NCBI GenBank assembly: GCA_037043455.1
Contig: JAWPHD010004363.1
Span: 62,001-126,000, forward strand
DNA: 64,000 nt
Direction: 5' to 3'
DNA from: Cyrtodaria siliqua
Taxonomy: Eukaryota; Mollusca; Bivalvia; Adapedonta; Hiatellidae
Positions 53,101 through 61,284 of the stretch are shown piece by piece (position 1 is the first letter of the stretch; every line of letters starts with the position of its first letter). The notes under the pieces are model-generated. The model did no database searches. It was not told the origin of the DNA and saw nothing but the letters and a program-made list of their open reading frames with translations. The position numbers and the translations under genes were made by a program.

Positions 53101-54554
53101 CTATGTCGTTTTAATACGACAATATTAGGAAAATATAACCAATGCTAAACTGATGTATCTACACTGCTAAAACCCAACTCAACTTACGTGTTTTAATTAC
53201 ACATTTCTCATGTGATATTTTTTTTTTATACAACATTATCTTATTCGGTCTTGCGAGTTACTGTCATATGTTACAAGATATTTAGAAGTTCCACCTACAC
53301 GGATGTTAGTATTTTAAAAATGTTATTATTTTATAAAAATAAAAAAAATAAAAAATCCAATAATTATACTTAATAATAATTTCTTTCTTTGAGTAAATGA
53401 TAATCTTCACGTCAAAATGACTTACTTTCTGCCATATATGAGCACAAACGCATCTAGACGTCCAAATCGTCGTCAACCGCTAACCAACATTTGATAATAA
53501 TAAACTCTGATTTTAATAAACCTTGAAAGAATATGTTTATGTATAGAAGTTAAACGTCAAAATAGCAACGAAGGTGTAACAATTTCATTTGATTACCGGT
53601 ACAATAAACCCATTCCGCTATATTCAAAACATTGGATTGATAGCGTTATCCGCGCACCTGTGACAGTTCTAAGCGAATTTAAAGAGCGTCCAGCGATCAC
53701 GATGAAATTTCTGATCATGTACAGAGACGCTTATCTTTCTCGTTTTAGCCATACGAGATTATGCGAGATTCGATTATGTACCCATTCACTCTCTTATTAC
53801 TTCACTGGTTAGACCACCAGGCGATAATTGCTCCCCAAGTTGACGAAGATCTAGGTAACTAATTGAATATCATGCGTAACTTGTACCTGTATCCTCCAAC
53901 TATGGTTTCCGTGTCTACCAGAACCCATCTATCAAAGTAATCTGGAATGTAACAGTGTTTTATCTACAATTGGCTACATGCGAGTCATTTGACACACTCA
54001 GGCAAAATACAATGCGTCAAAATCCAAACATATGCGTCACATTGAAACTGGTGATCAATTCTCAATACTTTTAAAAAGAATATTATGTTCATTTTTTATT
54101 GTTTTAATTACACAATATACCTTTCAAAGTATTTTATGTAGCCAAATGAAGATAAAACACTGGACTAACTAAGTCTTATTTTATTTTCATACAAAAAAAC
54201 AAACAAGATTTTCAGTTTGGCCTCTGTTCACACATGGCAGAACATAAATCCTCCAAATTCATCGCATTCTTTTTCAAAACGTAGCCAGCTGTACATTCTC
54301 AAACATTGCAGGACGAAATAATGTTTTATCTTGCGGATTACCGTTACCTCGTCCTTTGCTGATTGGGACTCGACATTATTGTTGTTGTCATCAGTGAAGG
54401 TTGGAGGCAAACACGGTCCATTAACTGTAATTTTGTTTGTTTTGAATCTGCTTTTGCTTTTTTGACATTTTGCATAGAACGCCGACATCATCTCGGAACA
54501 ACTCATTTGACTGGACATTGCATACAATTCTACCAATGAAAATCGTTGTTTCAT
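35038..54554 (-). CDS. Uncharacterised charged coiled-coil-type protein, seven exons, 235 aa
   Basis: Seven exons (54348-54554, 49944-50045, 48951-49033, 45305-45376, 38041-38098, 36910-37032, 35038-35100) have consistent phases and GT-AG borders. They join into 708 nt: 235 residues and a stop. The start ATG at 54554 follows an in-frame TAA eight codons upstream. Residues 1-69 are a mixed head ending in a polar TDDNNNN tract. About 70-175 are very rich in K, E, R and Q with few prolines, predicting a long helix or coiled coil (AKNRKKLEERDLKKMAPQQR, NAAKRLLEKKKKYQ, EEEYVEKEKHERLIGQLKAA). About 175-235 are more conserved-looking (EISHLIACQPTALKAVRLQA) and end TQGLMTNRIN. No signal peptide or membrane segment. 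I do not recognise the family and assign no function. Four of its introns contain large minisatellites, three of which include its own splice sites. Confidence 0.78.
35370..35691. mobile_element. CAGGGG-ended MITE with 5-bp target duplication
   Basis: 322 bp in the last intron of the coiled-coil gene. Left end caggggcgtagccag, right end ctgactacgcccctg. GATAG lies directly on both sides (35365-35369, 35692-35696). The interior has a second pair gaatacgccc / gagtacgccc. No coding content. Confidence 0.8.
35740..36640 (+). repeat. Repeat family with cataactccgccaaaaatca units
   Basis: About five diverged tandem units of 110-160 bp: aaagggccataactccgcca, aaaatcattcaaccagaaca, cggcaatgacatgcacaact, aggcttggtactgatcatcc, ggttcaggagaa. 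The opposite-strand relative is at 63840-64000. It includes the small array at 35915-36052. Confidence 0.7.
35915..36052 (+). repeat. 27-bp tandem repeat
   Basis: Five near-identical copies of gatagcccggacaatgtttg plus tgtattt (26-27 bp). They expand one segment of the surrounding repeat unit. Open in one frame on each strand but not a gene. Confidence 0.9.
36649..36909 (-). repeat. 43-bp minisatellite containing a 5' splice site
   Basis: Six copies at 43-bp steps (36649, 36692, 36735, 36778, 36821, 36864). Read on the - strand each unit is ggggattccctcgataaact, agatgtaagtattgagacat, aaa. It repeats the last 22 nt of exon 6 (aggggattcccttgataaattagat) and its donor gtaagt. The true donor is at 36909. 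Confidence 0.92.
36910..37032 (-). CDS. Coiled-coil gene, exon 6
   Basis: 123 nt, 41 codons, phase 0/0, acceptor tatttcag and donor gtaagt. It encodes AQEISHLIACQPTALKAVRL then QALVPSYPDTKDKGDSLDKL and D. The last bases and donor are repeated in the 43-bp array immediately after the exon. Confidence 0.85.
37510..37695 (-). mobile_element. tRNA-derived SINE
   Basis: On the - strand a tRNA-like head (agcatactaagtcttgactc) with B-box cgggtttgattccccgtg is followed by a body containing cactcccgcagtgtcctacc and ttaagccctcggaccaatgt. It sits in the intron between exons 5 and 6. Confidence 0.6.
38041..38098 (-). CDS. Coiled-coil gene, exon 5
   Basis: 58 nt, phase 2 in and 0 out, acceptor tttttcag and donor gtaagt. 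It encodes AAEARNRLRIMRLRYQSSR, a basic amphipathic stretch continuing the helix of the previous exon. The 7.2-kb intron before it holds the 38-bp array, a THAP exon and a P2X7-like fragment. Confidence 0.82.
38598..38807 (+). pseudogene. P2X7 C-terminal-domain-like protein fragment with in-frame stop
   Basis: From an ATG the frame reads MSELSDYDAESDEMPMIRRL, HNVQPYDFEP, then TAA. It continues in frame SEDENTSDSSTDEEVERGAG, NEELDRVG..., up to a strong donor gtaagt at 38808. The acidic N-terminus with a QPYxFEP motif followed by a Ser/Glu run is what I know from invertebrate proteins bearing the cysteine-rich P2X7 intracellular domain. The cysteine part itself is not in the window. The stop suggests a dead copy or a wrong base. 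It lies antisense inside an intron of the coiled-coil gene. Confidence 0.4.
39952..40356 (-). pseudogene. THAP zinc-finger exon with two single-base frame breaks
   Basis: The main frame (40349 to 40026) has the THAP C2CH pattern: CAVAGC near the start, SFFRFP, W of FEVWVDRC, CSKHF, and the closing AIPTIF box. THAP domains bind DNA and occur in P-element-type transposases and host factors. No ATG precedes it in this frame. An ATG at 40356 is one base out, across a run of five A. After the AIPTIF box the frame hits TAG, while the next frame continues FLQKLAVTPPSPSKFYSPIR to a good donor gtagga at 39951, one base out across a run of T. Both breaks are at homopolymers, so this is either a decaying gene or a sequencing error. 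It is nested in an intron of the coiled-coil gene on the same strand. Confidence 0.6.
40625..45330 (-). repeat. 38-bp minisatellite containing a 5' splice site, about 120 copies
   Basis: The + strand unit is cttacttgagttgcccaatc, agtctctcgtgttttaca. Read on the gene (-) strand each unit is gactgattgggcaactcaa/gtaagtgtaaaacacgaga, the end of exon 4 plus its donor. The true donor is at 45304, at the array's right edge. Variants (ctttacac, tgcattacac, tttttttcac) form higher-order patterns. A 3-unit (114 bp) alternation occurs near 40640-41100, a 4-unit (152 bp) period near 41320-41660, and a 9-unit (342 bp) period with starts at 42731, 43073 and 43415. Confidence 0.95.
45305..45376 (-). CDS. 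Coiled-coil gene, exon 4
   Basis: 72 nt, phase 2 in and 2 out, acceptor ccctcag and donor gtaagtg. It encodes DNAPPSEEEYVEKEKHERLI then GQL. Its last 18 bases plus donor (ctgattgggcaactcaa/gtaag) form the core of the 38-bp minisatellite filling the next 4.7 kb. Confidence 0.85.
45430..48770. repeat. 31-bp minisatellite, about 105 copies
   Basis: The unit is catggagatgccagtaacaa, gttacatgtca, with length variants and paired forms (gatgcc versus gaagtc or gaagcc). A block of about 650 bp ending near 47340 is repeated ending near 48000 and again near 48770, showing segment-scale duplication. It fills the intron between exons 3 and 4 but contains neither of their splice borders. Any open frame here is a repeat artefact. 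Confidence 0.93.
48951..49033 (-). CDS. Coiled-coil gene, exon 3
   Basis: 83 nt, phase 0 in and 2 out, acceptor tcatttcag and donor gtaaat. It encodes YEEPPKDVVEQQGNAAKRLL then EKKKKYQ. The acceptor and the first bases tatgaagaac are the last unit of the 52-bp array at 49024-49600. Confidence 0.85.
49024..49600 (-). repeat. 52-bp minisatellite containing a 3' splice site
   Basis: About 11 copies at 50-52 bp steps. Gene-strand unit: accgaccagtgaaataactc, actgtaactgtttaatcatt, tcagtatgaaga. It holds the acceptor cag/tatgaagaac of exon 3, whose true copy is at 49034-49036. Using any upstream copy would add a run ending in TGA. Confidence 0.92.
49944..50045 (-). CDS. Coiled-coil gene, exon 2
   Basis: 102 nt, 34 codons, phase 0/0, acceptor caatatag and strong donor gtaagt. 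It encodes EGEEDDKFKAKNRKKLEERD then LKKMAPQQRSRYLA. Highly charged. Confidence 0.82.
50535..50860 (-). pseudogene. 3' remnant of a LINE reverse transcriptase
   Basis: The - strand encodes KNSFYASTIIDWHHLPTLVT, DATTIGEFNVAL. This is the typical last segment of jockey/CR1-like LINE reverse transcriptases (NSFF..TI.EWN.LP...V.A.S...FK..L). Upstream pieces (FQDMQHGIVEFEASQILHPN, DRRT) fit the preceding region. In-frame stops show decay. The exact clade is not determinable. Confidence 0.6.
51745..52070 (+). mobile_element. tRNA-headed SINE
   Basis: A-box tggttcagtgg at 51762-51772 and B-box ggttcgatcc at 51805-51814 have tRNA spacing, but the 7-nt acceptor arms do not pair, so it is not a tRNA gene. 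The body has ccttgagcaagataattaat, ccacattgcttagtactggt, tctacccagg, widely seen in mollusc SINEs. A 38-nt block ending in cttcgagaagtggaagga is repeated in tandem at its 3' side (about 52043-52117). Confidence 0.75.
52279..52650. repeat. Imperfect fold-back element
   Basis: Outer arms actattcataattttg (52279) and caaaattatgaataag (about 52632) are inverted. Inner arms ggtgataaactcggtcttta, tccttg and caaggataaaaaccgagt..ttatcacc are inverted too. Between them one arm has an extra 15 nt. Probably an old MITE. Confidence 0.5.
52779..52829. repeat. Perfect 20-bp stem with 11-nt loop
   Basis: cagccaattagccacggggt and its exact reverse complement are separated by 11 nt. About 60 nt on, a separate perfect palindrome tgtcaacacg/cgtgttgaca (52893-52912) has its right half repeated again. 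The function is unknown. Confidence 0.8.
53887..53941 (-). CDS. Possible 55-nt exon, not joinable to its neighbours
   Basis: Acceptor ttacattccag and donor gtacaag bracket 55 nt with one open frame, YFDRWVLVDTETIVGGY (phase in 1, out 2). Neither phase fits exon 1 (out 0) or exon 2 (in 0) of the surrounding gene. Included after exon 1 it would give a TAG after eight codons. It could be a poison exon, part of another transcript, or chance. Confidence 0.25.
54348..54554 (-). CDS. Coiled-coil gene, exon 1 (start)
   Basis: 207 nt, 69 codons, donor gtaacg after GAG, phase 0 out. It begins MKQRFSLVELYAMSSQMSCS and ends VESQSAKDE. The junction with exon 2 gives ...SAKDE/EGEEDDKF, a smooth acidic run. 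The donor is moderate, and an alternative gtaatc lies 6 nt on. A 38-nt C run (transcript strand) lies about 190 nt upstream of the ATG. Confidence 0.65.
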
Positions 54555-54741
54555 TGTGCGACAAGTGCGCGTAAATTACACTTATATCATGAAAATCGCT
54601 TACGACTACGTTTATTTTACGGCTCTTTTTCGGCTGCGTCAATGTACGTTTCGGCAACAATATTTGTGCGTCAAATCGGAAAATACTGCGTATTTGACGC
54701 ATGACGCAGTGGTAGATAAAGCACTGATGTAATGCATATTC

Positions 54742-54779
54742 GGGGGGGGGGGGGGGGGGGGGGGGGGGGCGCTTTCCGT
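54742..54779 (+). repeat. Uninterrupted run of 38 G
   Basis: The run reads as poly-C on the coiled-coil gene's strand and lies 188 nt upstream of its ATG, in the probable 5' UTR or promoter. Length is unlikely to be exact in the assembly. Confidence 0.95.
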
Positions 54780-54914
54780 CACTTATGTAAACATTATCGA
54801 ATTTTTCAGACAAATCTATGTATCCTGACAATTTTTACTCTATTTTCTATTAGGTTACCTCTTCCTCAAAATTTGATACCAAAGAATTTTGTTTTATATA
54901 AATTATTGAAGTGG

Positions 54915-55334
54915 CCTTTTTAAATAGACTGAAACTGAGAAATCATTTTGTTTACAAGCCCAGTTTTCGTCATGTATTTTATCGAGGGATAGATTCAACT
55001 AGGTCAAGATACAGTAAACTTTTATGAATTAGAAACTTGTTTGCAAGTCTATTTAACAATTTCATTGTAAAAATGGTATGTTTGCATTGTTCCATCAGTC
55101 ACCCCTATCGTTGTAACAATGCGACCTTTTTAAATAGACTGAAACTGAGAAATCATTTTGTTTACAAGCCCAGTTTTCGTCATGTATTTTATCGAGGGAT
55201 AGATTCAACTAGGTCAAGATACAGTAAACTTTTATGAATTAGAAACTTGTTTGCAAGTCTATTTAACAATTTCATTGTAAAAATTGTATGTTTGCATTGT
55301 TCCATCAGTCACCCCTATCGTTGTAACAATGCGC
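54915..55334. repeat. Recent 220-bp tandem duplication
   Basis: Two copies (54915-55134 and 55135-about 55334) starting cctttttaaatagactgaaa differ by as little as one base (aaaaatggtatg / aaaaattgtatg). It lies at the edge of the repeat-rich right end. Confidence 0.9.
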
Positions 55335-55509
55335 CTGGTAACGAACGCATTTACGACGACAATTTGCACTATAAAGATGGGTAACTATGTGTAAATCAAA
55401 CAGATACAGGTTGTACGAGTTGCTTCTCTTTGGTTAAACTATATAATCACGGTATGTTAACTGCGTCCACTGAGGAGTGATAAAAATATGATGTCATAAC
55501 AGTGATATT

Positions 55510-56570
55510 TTTTTGCTCTACTGCTGGCCTATGGGATGCCGAGTCGTCCGTTGTTAACTTTTGTCTGGTTAAGACAATAAGGTCTTCTTTTTTCATCCAA
55601 ACTTTAACAGGTTGTTAATATCAATGAAAGCTCGGATGAGTTCGAAAACCAGCCAGATCGGCCAAGTTACAGCGGAGTTATGGTCCTTGATTTAGTTGAA
55701 ATTGCTATATTTTGCCTCGTTAAGATGATAGGGCCTTCGTTTTTCATCATATCTTTACCAAACTTTACCACATTGTTAATATCAATGAAAGCTCGGACAA
55801 GTTCGAAAACCAGCCATATAGGACTAGTAACAGCGGAGTTATGCCCCTGATTTAGTTAAAAATGCTATATTTTGCCTTGTTAAGACACTAGGGGCTTCAT
55901 TGTTCATCCAATCTTTAAAAAACTTTATCAGATTGTTAGTATCAATGAAAGCTCTGACAAGTTCGAAAACCAGCCATATTGGAATAGTAAGAGCGGAGTT
56001 ATGGCCCTTGATTTAGTTAAAAATGCTATATTTTGCCTCGTTAAGACAATAGGGTCTTAATTTTTCATCCTATCTTTTCCAAACTTTACCACATTGTTAA
56101 TGTCATTGAAAGCTCGAACAAATTCGAAAACCAGCCATATAGGACTAGTAACAGCGGAGTTATGCCCCTGATTTAGTTAAAAATGCTATATTTTGCCTTG
56201 TTAAGACGCTAGGGGCTTCATTGTTCATCCAATCTTTACAAAACTTTATCAGATTGTTAATATCAATGAAAGCTCTGACAAGTTCGAAAACCAGCCATAT
56301 TGGAATAGTAAGAGCGGAGTTATGGCCCTTGATTTAGTTAAAAATGCTATATTTTGCCTCGTTAAGACGATAGGGGCTTCGTTGTTCATCTGATCTTTAC
56401 CAAACTTTATCAGATTGTTAATATCAATGAACGCTCGAGCAAGTTCGCAAACTAGCCATATCGGACCAGTAACAGCGGAGTTATGGCCATTGATTTAGTT
56501 AAAAATGCTATAGTTTGCCTCATTAAGACGATAGGGGCTTCATTTTTCATCCGATCGTTACCAAACTTTT
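55510..56570 (+). repeat. 160-bp tandem repeat family, first block
   Basis: It begins with gctctactgctggcctatgg, gatgccgagtcgtccgttgt. Six units follow at 160-161 bp steps (tcaatgaaagctc at 55621, 55782, 55942, 56103, 56263, 56424): ggagttatggcccttgattt, agttaaaaatgctatatttt, gcctcgttaagac, cttcatttttcatccgatct, ttaccaaactttaccaga. Non-coding, the second large hairpin-tipped family of the window. Confidence 0.85.
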
Positions 56571-57080
56571 TTTTTTAGCTCCACTGATCAGAGATCAGCA
56601 GAGCTTATGCCGTGGTGCGGCGTCAGTCATCCGTCTGTCCGTAAACTTTTATTTGTAGCGACAACTCCTCTGAAACTACTGGATGGATATTCATGAACTT
56701 TACAGAAATGTTGCCCATAAAGTCTAGTTGATCCTAGCAAAAATTCATGTTGATGTGAAATCCAAGATGGCCGCCAAAGCTGAAAATAGAGTTTTAAAAT
56801 ACAAGTTTGTAGCGACTACTTCTTGAAAACTATAAGTGATATTGATATGGGACTTTTTCTAAAATGATCAGCATGACATGATGTTGATCCTTGTCAAAAA
56901 TCGTTTTGATTCAACGTTAAATATGGCTGCCAGCGGCCATCTTTGTTTACATAGAGTTATATAGTAAAAACTTGTAGCGACTACTCCTCTGAAACTACTT
57001 GGCGGATCGTCATGAAACTTGGCGGATCATCAGATCTGCCAGAAATTCAAGATGGTCGTCACAGCTAAACATAGATTTTT

Positions 57081-58984
57081 AGCTCTACTGATCAGAGATC
57101 AGCAGAGCTTATGCCGTGGTGCGGTGTCCGTCGTCCGTCTGTCCGTCCGTCCGTTAACTTTTTTTTTGTAGCGACTACTCCTCTGAAACTACTGAATGGA
57201 TTTTCATGAAACTTTACAGAAATGTTGCCCATGAAGTCTAGTTGATCCTAGCAAAAATTCATGTAGATGTGAAATCCAAGATGGCCGCCAAATCTAAAAA
57301 TAGGTTTTTAAAAAACAAGTTTGTAGCGACTACTTCTTGAAAACTCTAAGGGATATTGCTATGGGACTTTTTCTAAAATGATCAGCATGACATGATGTTG
57401 GTCCTTGTCGAAAATCGTTTTGATTCGACGTTAAACATGGCTGCCAGCGGCCATCTTTGTTTACATAGAGTTATATAATGAAAACTTGTAGCGACTACTC
57501 CTCTGAAACTACTTGACGGATTTTCATGAAACTTCACAGGAATGTTGCTCTTGATGTCTAATTGATCCTAGCAAAATTTCAGGTCGGCCGGAAATTCAAG
57601 ATGGCCGCCACGGCTATAAATAGATTTTTAAAAAATAAGTTTGTAGCGACTACTTCTTGAAAACTATAAGAGATATTGATATGGGACTTTTTCTAAAATG
57701 ATCAGCATGACATTATGTTGGTCCTTGTCGAAAATCGTTTTGATTCGACGTTAAACATGGCTGCCAGCGGCCATCTTTGTTTACATAGAGTTATATAATG
57801 AACACTTGTAGCGACTACTCCTCTGAAACTACTTGACGGATTTTCATGAAACTTCACAGGAATGTTGCTCTTGATGTCTAATTGATCCTAGCAAAATTTC
57901 AGGTCGGCCGGAAATTCAAGATGGCCGCCACGGCTAAAAATAGATTTTTAAGAAATAAGTTTGTAGCGACTACTTCTTGAAAACTATAAGAGATATTGAT
58001 ATGGGACTTTTTCTTAAATGATCAGCATGACATGATGGTTATCCGAGTCGAACATTATTTTGATTCGACGTTAAACATGGCTGCCAGTGGCCATCTTTGT
58101 TTACATAGAGTTATATATTGAAAACTTGTAGCGACTACTCGTCTGAAACTACTTGACGGATTTTCATGAAACTTCACAGGAATGTTGCTCTTGATGTCTA
58201 ATTGATCCTAGCAAAATTTCAGATCGGCCAGAAATTCAAGATGGCCGCCACAGCTAAAAATAGATTTAAAAAAATAAGTTTGTAGCGACTACTTCTTGAA
58301 AACTATAAGAGATATTGATATGGGACTTTTTCTTAAATGATCAGCATGACATGATGGTTATCCGAGTCGAACATTATTTTGATTCGACGTTAAACATGGC
58401 TGCCAGTGGCCATCTTTGTTTACATAGAGTTATATATTGAAAACTTGTAGCGACTACTCGTCTGAAACTACTTGACGGATTTTCATGAAACTTCACAGGA
58501 ATGTTGCTCTTGATGTCTTATTGATCCTAGTAAAATTTCAGATCGGCCAGAAATTCAAGATGGCCGCCACAGCTAAAAATAGATTTAAAAAAAATAAGTT
58601 TGTAGCGACTACTTCTTGAAAACTATAAGTGATATTGATATGGGACTTTTTCTAAAATTATCAGCATGACATGATGGTTATCCGAGTCGAACATTATTTT
58701 GATTCAATGTTAAACATGGCTGTCAGCGGCCATCTTTGTTTACATAGAGTTATATAATGAAAACTTGTAGCGACTACTCCTCTGAAACTACTTGACGGAT
58801 TTTCATGAAACTTCACAGGAATGTTGCTCTTGATGTCTAATTGATCCTAGCAAAATTTCAGGTCGGCCGGAAATTCAAGATGGCCGCCACTGCTAAAAAT
58901 AGATTTTCAAAAAACAAGTTTGTAGCGACTTCTTCCTGAAAACAAAATCAATCAGTAGAGCTTCAAGGTCATTGACCTCTTGTT
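57081..58984 (+). mobile_element. Hairpin-tipped 320-bp-unit element, inner copy
   Basis: Full-length copy with start hairpin agctctactgatc-aga-gatcagcagagct, about 5.5 tandem units and end cagtagagcttcaaggtcat, tgacctcttgtt. It interrupts the outer unit within gattttt/aaaaaataag, matching the uninterrupted sequence of other units. Each 320-bp unit is two diverged halves of about 155 and 165 bp, both opening tgtagcgactact. Confidence 0.8.
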
Positions 58985-59363
58985 AAAAAATAAGTTTGTA
59001 GCGACTACTTCTTGAAAACTATAAGTGATATTGATATGGGACTTTTTCTAAAATGATCAGCATGACATGATGTTGATCCTTGTGGAAAATTATTTTGATT
59101 CGACCTTAAACATGGCTGCCAGTGGCCATCTTAGGTTACATAGACTTATATAGTAAAAACTTGTAGCGACTACTCCTCTGAAACTACTTAACGGATGTTC
59201 ATGACACTTCACAGGAATGTTGCTCTTGAAGTCTAGTTGATCCTAGAATTTTTTTAGGTCGGCCGGAAATTCAAGATGGCCACCACAGCTAAAAATAGAT
59301 TTAAAATAAATAAGTTTGTAGCGACTACTTCTTGAAAACTATAAGTGATATTGATATGGGACT

Positions 59364-59665
59364 CAGGGTTTCCCTCAGAAAATTTTGAAGGCATGTTGAT
59401 CTGGCATTACATTTACCAAACTGGGCTTGAAAAAAATAGTGCCTATTAATGGCAAAATGGCCAAAATAACATACTTTTATGATTTTGGTGCAAAAGGAAC
59501 AAAAATCATCATAGAAATTCTATTTTTCTTCTTTTAAATCTGTTATTCATGCAAATTAAGAAAATCTTAAGGCATGTTGCTCTGATGAAGGCATGTTGTT
59601 TTTCCTTTCTTTTCCAGGAAGGCATGTTGCATGCGACATGCCTTATGACCCTGGGGGAAACCCTG
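59364..59665. mobile_element. CAGGG-ended MITE with 5-bp target duplication
   Basis: 302 bp, ends cagggtttccctcag and ggggaaaccctg, GGACT directly on both sides (59359-59363, 59666-59670). It interrupts gatatgggactttttc of a 320-bp unit. Internally aaggcatgttg occurs three or more times. Confidence 0.85.
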
Positions 59666-60049
59666 GGACTTTTTCTAAAATGATCAGTATGACATGATGT
59701 TGATCCTTGTGGAAAATTATTTTGATTCGACGTTAAACATGGCTGCCAGTGGCCATCTTTGGTTACATAGAGTTATATAATAAAAACTTGTAGCGACTAC
59801 TCCTCTGAAACTACTTGACGGATGTTCATGAAACTTCACAGGAATGTTGCTCTTAATGTCTAATTGATCCTAGCAAAATTTCAGGTCGGCCGGAAATTCA
59901 AGGTGGCTGCCACGGTTAAAAATAGATTTTCAAAAAACAAGTCTGTAGCGACTACTTCCTGAAATCAAAATCAATCCGTAGAGCTTCAAGGTCATTGACC
60001 TCTTGTTTTAATTTTTTTTTCTTTTTCTTTTTATTAATATTTATTTTTT

Positions 60050-61284
60050 TAGCTCTATTTTGGACCAGTCGGACCAGTAACAGAGGAGTTATGGCTCTTG
60101 ATTTAGTTAAAAATGCTATATTTTGCCTCGTTAATACGATAGGGCTTTCATTTTTCATCTGATCTTTACCAGACGTTTTGCCCTTTTTTAGCTCAACTGG
60201 CCGAAGGCCAGCAGAGCTTATGGGATGGCGAGTTGTCCGTCGTCCGTCGTTAACTTTTGTCTTGTGACAACTCTCGGGCCTTTATTTTTCATCCGATCTT
60301 TACCAAACTTTAAGAGGTTGTTAATATCAATGAAAGCTCGGACAAGTTCGAAAACCAGCCAGATCGGAATAATTTCACCGGAGTTATGACCCTTGTTTTG
60401 CTGAAAAATGCCATATTAAGCCTTGTGAACACTCTAGCACCTTCATTTATTATTTGATCTTTACCAAACTTGCACATATTGTGAATATCAATGAAAGCTC
60501 GAACAAGTGCGAAAAGCAGCTAAATCGGATCAGTAACACCGGAGTTATGGCCCTTGTTTTTTCTGAAAAATGCTATTTTCCGCCTTGTGAACACTCTAGG
60601 GCCTTCAATATTAATCGGATCTTTACTTAACTTTGCCAGTGTCTTTATATCAATGAAAGCTCAAACAAGTTCGAAAACCGGCAAGATCGAATTAATTTCA
60701 ATGGCCCTTGTTTTGCTGAAAAATGCCATATTAAGCCTTGTGTACACTCTAGCACCTTCATTTATTATTAGATCTTTACCAAACTTGCACAGATTGTTAA
60801 TATCAATGAAAGCTCGGACAAATTTGAAAACCAGCTAGATCGGACTATTAACAGCAGAGTTATTGCCCTTGATTTAGTTAAAAAATGCTATATTTTGCCT
60901 CGTTAAGACGACAGTGCCTTCATCTTTCACTCGATCTTTACCAAACTTTACCACATTGTTAATGTCATTGAAAGCTCGAACAAATTCAAAAACCAGCCAT
61001 ATCGGACCAGTAACAGCGGAGTTATGGCCCTTGATTTAATTAAAAATGCTATATTTTGCCTCGTTATGACGATAGGGGCTTCATTGTTCATCCGATATTT
61101 ACCAAATTTTATCAGATTGTTAATATCAATGAAAGCTCGGGTGAGTTTATAAACCATTCATATTGGACTAGTAACAGCGGAGTTATGGCCCTTGATTTAG
61201 TTCAAAATACTATATTTTGCCTCGTTAAGACGATAGGGGCTTCATTGTTCATCCGATCTTTACCAAACTTTACCATCTTGTTAA
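60050..61284 (+). repeat. 160-bp tandem repeat family, second block
   Basis: It includes a second element start at 60190 (agctcaactggcc-gaa-ggccagcagagct, then gttgtccgtcgtccgtcg) and about seven diverged units (aatatcaatgaaagctcgga, caagttcgaaaaccagcYag, atcggaccagtaacagcgga, gttatggccc). It is cut at 61284 by the 2.1-kb transposon. Confidence 0.8.

Larger units (their letters stand above)
50046..54347 (-). other. First intron of the coiled-coil gene
   Basis: 4.3 kb. It contains a LINE fragment at 50535-50860, a SINE at 51745-52070, a fold-back at 52279-52650, two strong palindromes at 52779-52912 and a possible 55-nt exon at 53887-53941. The stretches 50890-51740 and 52950-53880 are AT-rich, and I see nothing firm in them. 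Confidence 0.5.
56577..60005 (+). mobile_element. Hairpin-tipped 320-bp-unit element, outer copy, twice interrupted
   Basis: Start agctccactgatc-aga-gatcagcagagct at 56577, end gtagagcttcaaggtcattg, acctcttgtt near 60005. It is split by a complete second copy at 57081-58984 and by a MITE at 59364-59665, and itself sits within the 160-bp repeat block (units resume after about 60050). Outer sequence resumes precisely on both sides of each insertion. Confidence 0.75.

Noticed and set aside
53413..53480. Exon-like stretch ending in a strong donor gtaagt on the - strand (about 53427)
   Set aside because: The only frame open to the donor has no good acceptor, and the better-looking frame stops (TAG) before the donor.
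54421..54831. 136-codon open frame on the - strand with a polyproline start region
   Set aside because: Overlaps exon 1 in another frame; the proline run is the poly-C tract.
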